DNA from: a virus
Length of the DNA stretch: 64,000 nt
Reading direction: 5' to 3' (one strand)
IMG/VR virus record: IMGVR_UViG_3300043256_000274
Coordinates: 1-64,000 of that record
This document shows, in pieces, positions 62,835 through 64,000 of this stretch. Position numbers and translations under genes: made by a program. A model generated the notes under the pieces. It had not been told where the DNA came from. It saw nothing but the letters and a program-made list of their open reading frames with translations, and made no database searches. Numbering within the stretch: the first letter of the stretch is position 1; every line of letters begins with the position of its first letter.

Positions 62835-63844
62835 CAGGCAGAGACTTGCTTGTAGGCGATACCGTTGAACGCGGTAGTCGCAACGCCCCCACCGATGTCG
62901 CGTTGCCTCGCCGGGTAGACCACCCAGGTGTCTGAGCCGATGACGATTTCCTCCTTGGGCGCGATGCTTCGGATGTTCACGCCTCGCACATCAGCTTGCC
63001 AGCCCAGGAAGTAAGCATGGTTGTTGGTGTTGTCGAAGTAGAAACAAGCGATGGAGTACATCGGGATGAGTCCCCTCGTCTTGTCAGCGGAGAACACTCC
63101 CCATGGAGTTGCGAACGGCCCGCCTCGGAAGCCGCCTTGGATAGCAACCTTCGCGTTGGCTGCGCTGTCGTCCGGCTGCACTCCATCGGTTCGGCTGTTG
63201 CCCCAGACGTTGCCCCAGATTGTGCCGCCAGGTTGGTTCGGCATCCCGGTAATACGCATGGTCGCTTGCTGACGTTCGTCTGTACTCACAACTGACTGAG
63301 CGAGTCCATCGAGCAACCAGTTGGAAGTCGTGGCGAGTTCGGTGCCGGAGTCATGAGTGTTGCCGTACAGGTATTCACCGCCGGTCCAGCCGTCGCCGGC
63401 CTTGTTGAGTTCGCCGAAACCGAAGTGGACGAAGATGTCCGTGCTCGTCTCGACGACGATGTGGACATAGGTGGGACCGGAGTCATTCTCGAAGATCGCG
63501 TAGTGAGGGAATGGTCCGTCGCCCAGCTCGACGAAGCGCTCCAACCTCAAGCTCGCATTCGCATGAGATGAACTGGTATTGAATCCGTTGCCAGAGTCAC
63601 CGGTGGCGTCGCCGGGTTCAGTACCAGACGCGGGAAGGAGCACAGTCGCTTGGTGCAAAGACAGCGCCGCGGGTGGCCCACCAACCTCCCACCGGCCAGA
63701 GACGAAGACACTGTTCTTGCTCCAGCCAATGATCCCATTGACGTTATCACGTCGATTCTCGACCCAGCCGTTGGCCGTCACGAAAGTGCTGATTGCAGCG
63801 ATCAAACCTTCGAGGTCGATCGCGGTTCCGGTTGTGAACGCCAT
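62834..63844 (-). CDS. Virion/tail protein, 336 aa
   Basis: The ATG at 63844 (MAFTTGTAIDLEGLIAAIST) follows the stop of the upstream gene by two bases. The sequence is a beta-rich, Gly/Trp-rich protein (GWTGGEYLYGNTHDSG; NQPGGTIWGNVWGNS) that recalls phage tail-associated proteins of 300-350 residues. No catalytic motif. A role in the tail tip is likely. Confidence 0.6.
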   Translation of the reverse strand: MAFTTGTAIDLEGLIAAISTFVTANGWVENRRDNVNGIIGWSKNSVFVSGRWEVGGPPAALSLHQATVLLPASGTEPGDATGDSGNGFNTSSSHANASLRLERFVELGDGPFPHYAIFENDSGPTYVHIVVETSTDIFVHFGFGELNKAGDGWTGGEYLYGNTHDSGTELATTSNWLLDGLAQSVVSTDERQQATMRITGMPNQPGGTIWGNVWGNSRTDGVQPDDSAANAKVAIQGGFRGGPFATPWGVFSADKTRGLIPMYSIACFYFDNTNNHAYFLGWQADVRGVNIRSIAPKEEIVIGSDTWVVYPARQRDIGGGVATTAFNGIAYKQVSA

Positions 63845-63845
63845 G

Positions 63846-64000
63846 CTATTCGCCTGCCTTGATGCAGAAGAAGCTGAACACTTCGTCTTGGTTACCATTC
63901 TGGAAGACGATGTAGCGAACGTCACCGATCTTCTGTACGTCCTCCGACGTGAGATTCGTGGTAGCGTCTGACGCTGAGATCCAGAAACAGTTGTCGAGCT
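63846..64000 (-). CDS. Tail-region protein, C-terminal end only
   Basis: Fifty codons run in from the right edge, ending VFQNGNQDEVFSFFCIKAGE and TAG. It lies directly ahead of the 336-residue tail gene and is followed by it with a two-base gap. The rest is outside the window; a virion protein is likely from position. Confidence 0.5.
   Translation of the reverse strand, partial: LDNCFWISASDATTNLTSEDVQKIGDVRYIVFQNGNQDEVFSFFCIKAGE

Noticed and set aside
1-64000. CRISPR array or prophage integration genes
   Set aside because: No regularly spaced repeat units of CRISPR type and no integrase, excisionase or CI-like repressor were seen.

Overview
This window is part of a double-stranded DNA tailed-phage genome. 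The tail genes look siphovirus-like and the tail hub resembles the GTA/BR0599 type. Essentially every gene is on the minus strand and is read from right to left, with stops and starts overlapping (ATGA, GTGA, TGATG, TAATG) in long operons. A large terminase, a DUF935-like portal, small terminase, head-tail connector, tail hub genes, PolA, primase-helicase and SSB identify it as a phage. I see no integrase, excisionase or CI-like repressor, so it looks lytic. Two lipoboxes and the tail-hub type suggest a Gram-negative, perhaps alphaproteobacterial, host; this is tentative.

Layout in transcription order. At 57-64 kb are tail-tip and hub proteins and a DUF6127-like membrane protein, closed by a U-rich terminator at about 56.9 kb. 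A sigma70-like promoter right after it starts the early region. At 37-56.8 kb are replication and nucleotide genes: an SNF2-type helicase, a RecD-like helicase, an intein-bearing class II ribonucleotide reductase, an HD hydrolase, a broken C5-cytosine methylase with an embedded second reading frame, PolA, a DPPY methylase, a SLOG protein, dCMP deaminase, a VRR-NUC-like nuclease and a primase-helicase. At 19.5-37 kb are mixed accessory genes: an HTH protein, a clamp-like protein, a metallophosphoesterase, a ClpP-like protease, a GGDEF-type protein, a DUF5664 dNTP hydrolase, SSB, ThyX, MazG, RtcB, an HD alarmone-hydrolase-like protein, an Rnl2-like RNA ligase and a methyltransferase. At 14.9-19.5 kb lie a second module with a DnaN-type sliding clamp and two long non-coding stretches, one holding iteron-like repeats. 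At 9.6-14.3 kb are a RlaP-like nucleotidyltransferase, a lipoprotein trypsin-like protease, two tRNAs plus tRNA-like remnants, an Acb2-like anti-CBASS candidate, a gene interrupted by an in-frame UGA, and a sulfotransferase-like gene. At 0-9.6 kb are the packaging, portal and neck genes. No recognisable major capsid protein or prohead protease is present.

Themes: RNA repair (Rnl2, RtcB, RlaP with tRNAs), nucleotide-pool remodelling (NrdJ, ThyX, dCMP deaminase, MazG, DUF5664, HD proteins) and possible interference with host nucleotide signalling (Acb2-like, alarmone-hydrolase-like, GGDEF). The strongest unexplained structural signal is a set of about 25 perfect, short-loop inverted repeats (arms 9-16 bp), nearly all inside coding sequence and densest at 44-52 kb. 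All family names come from reading the sequences; nothing was searched.
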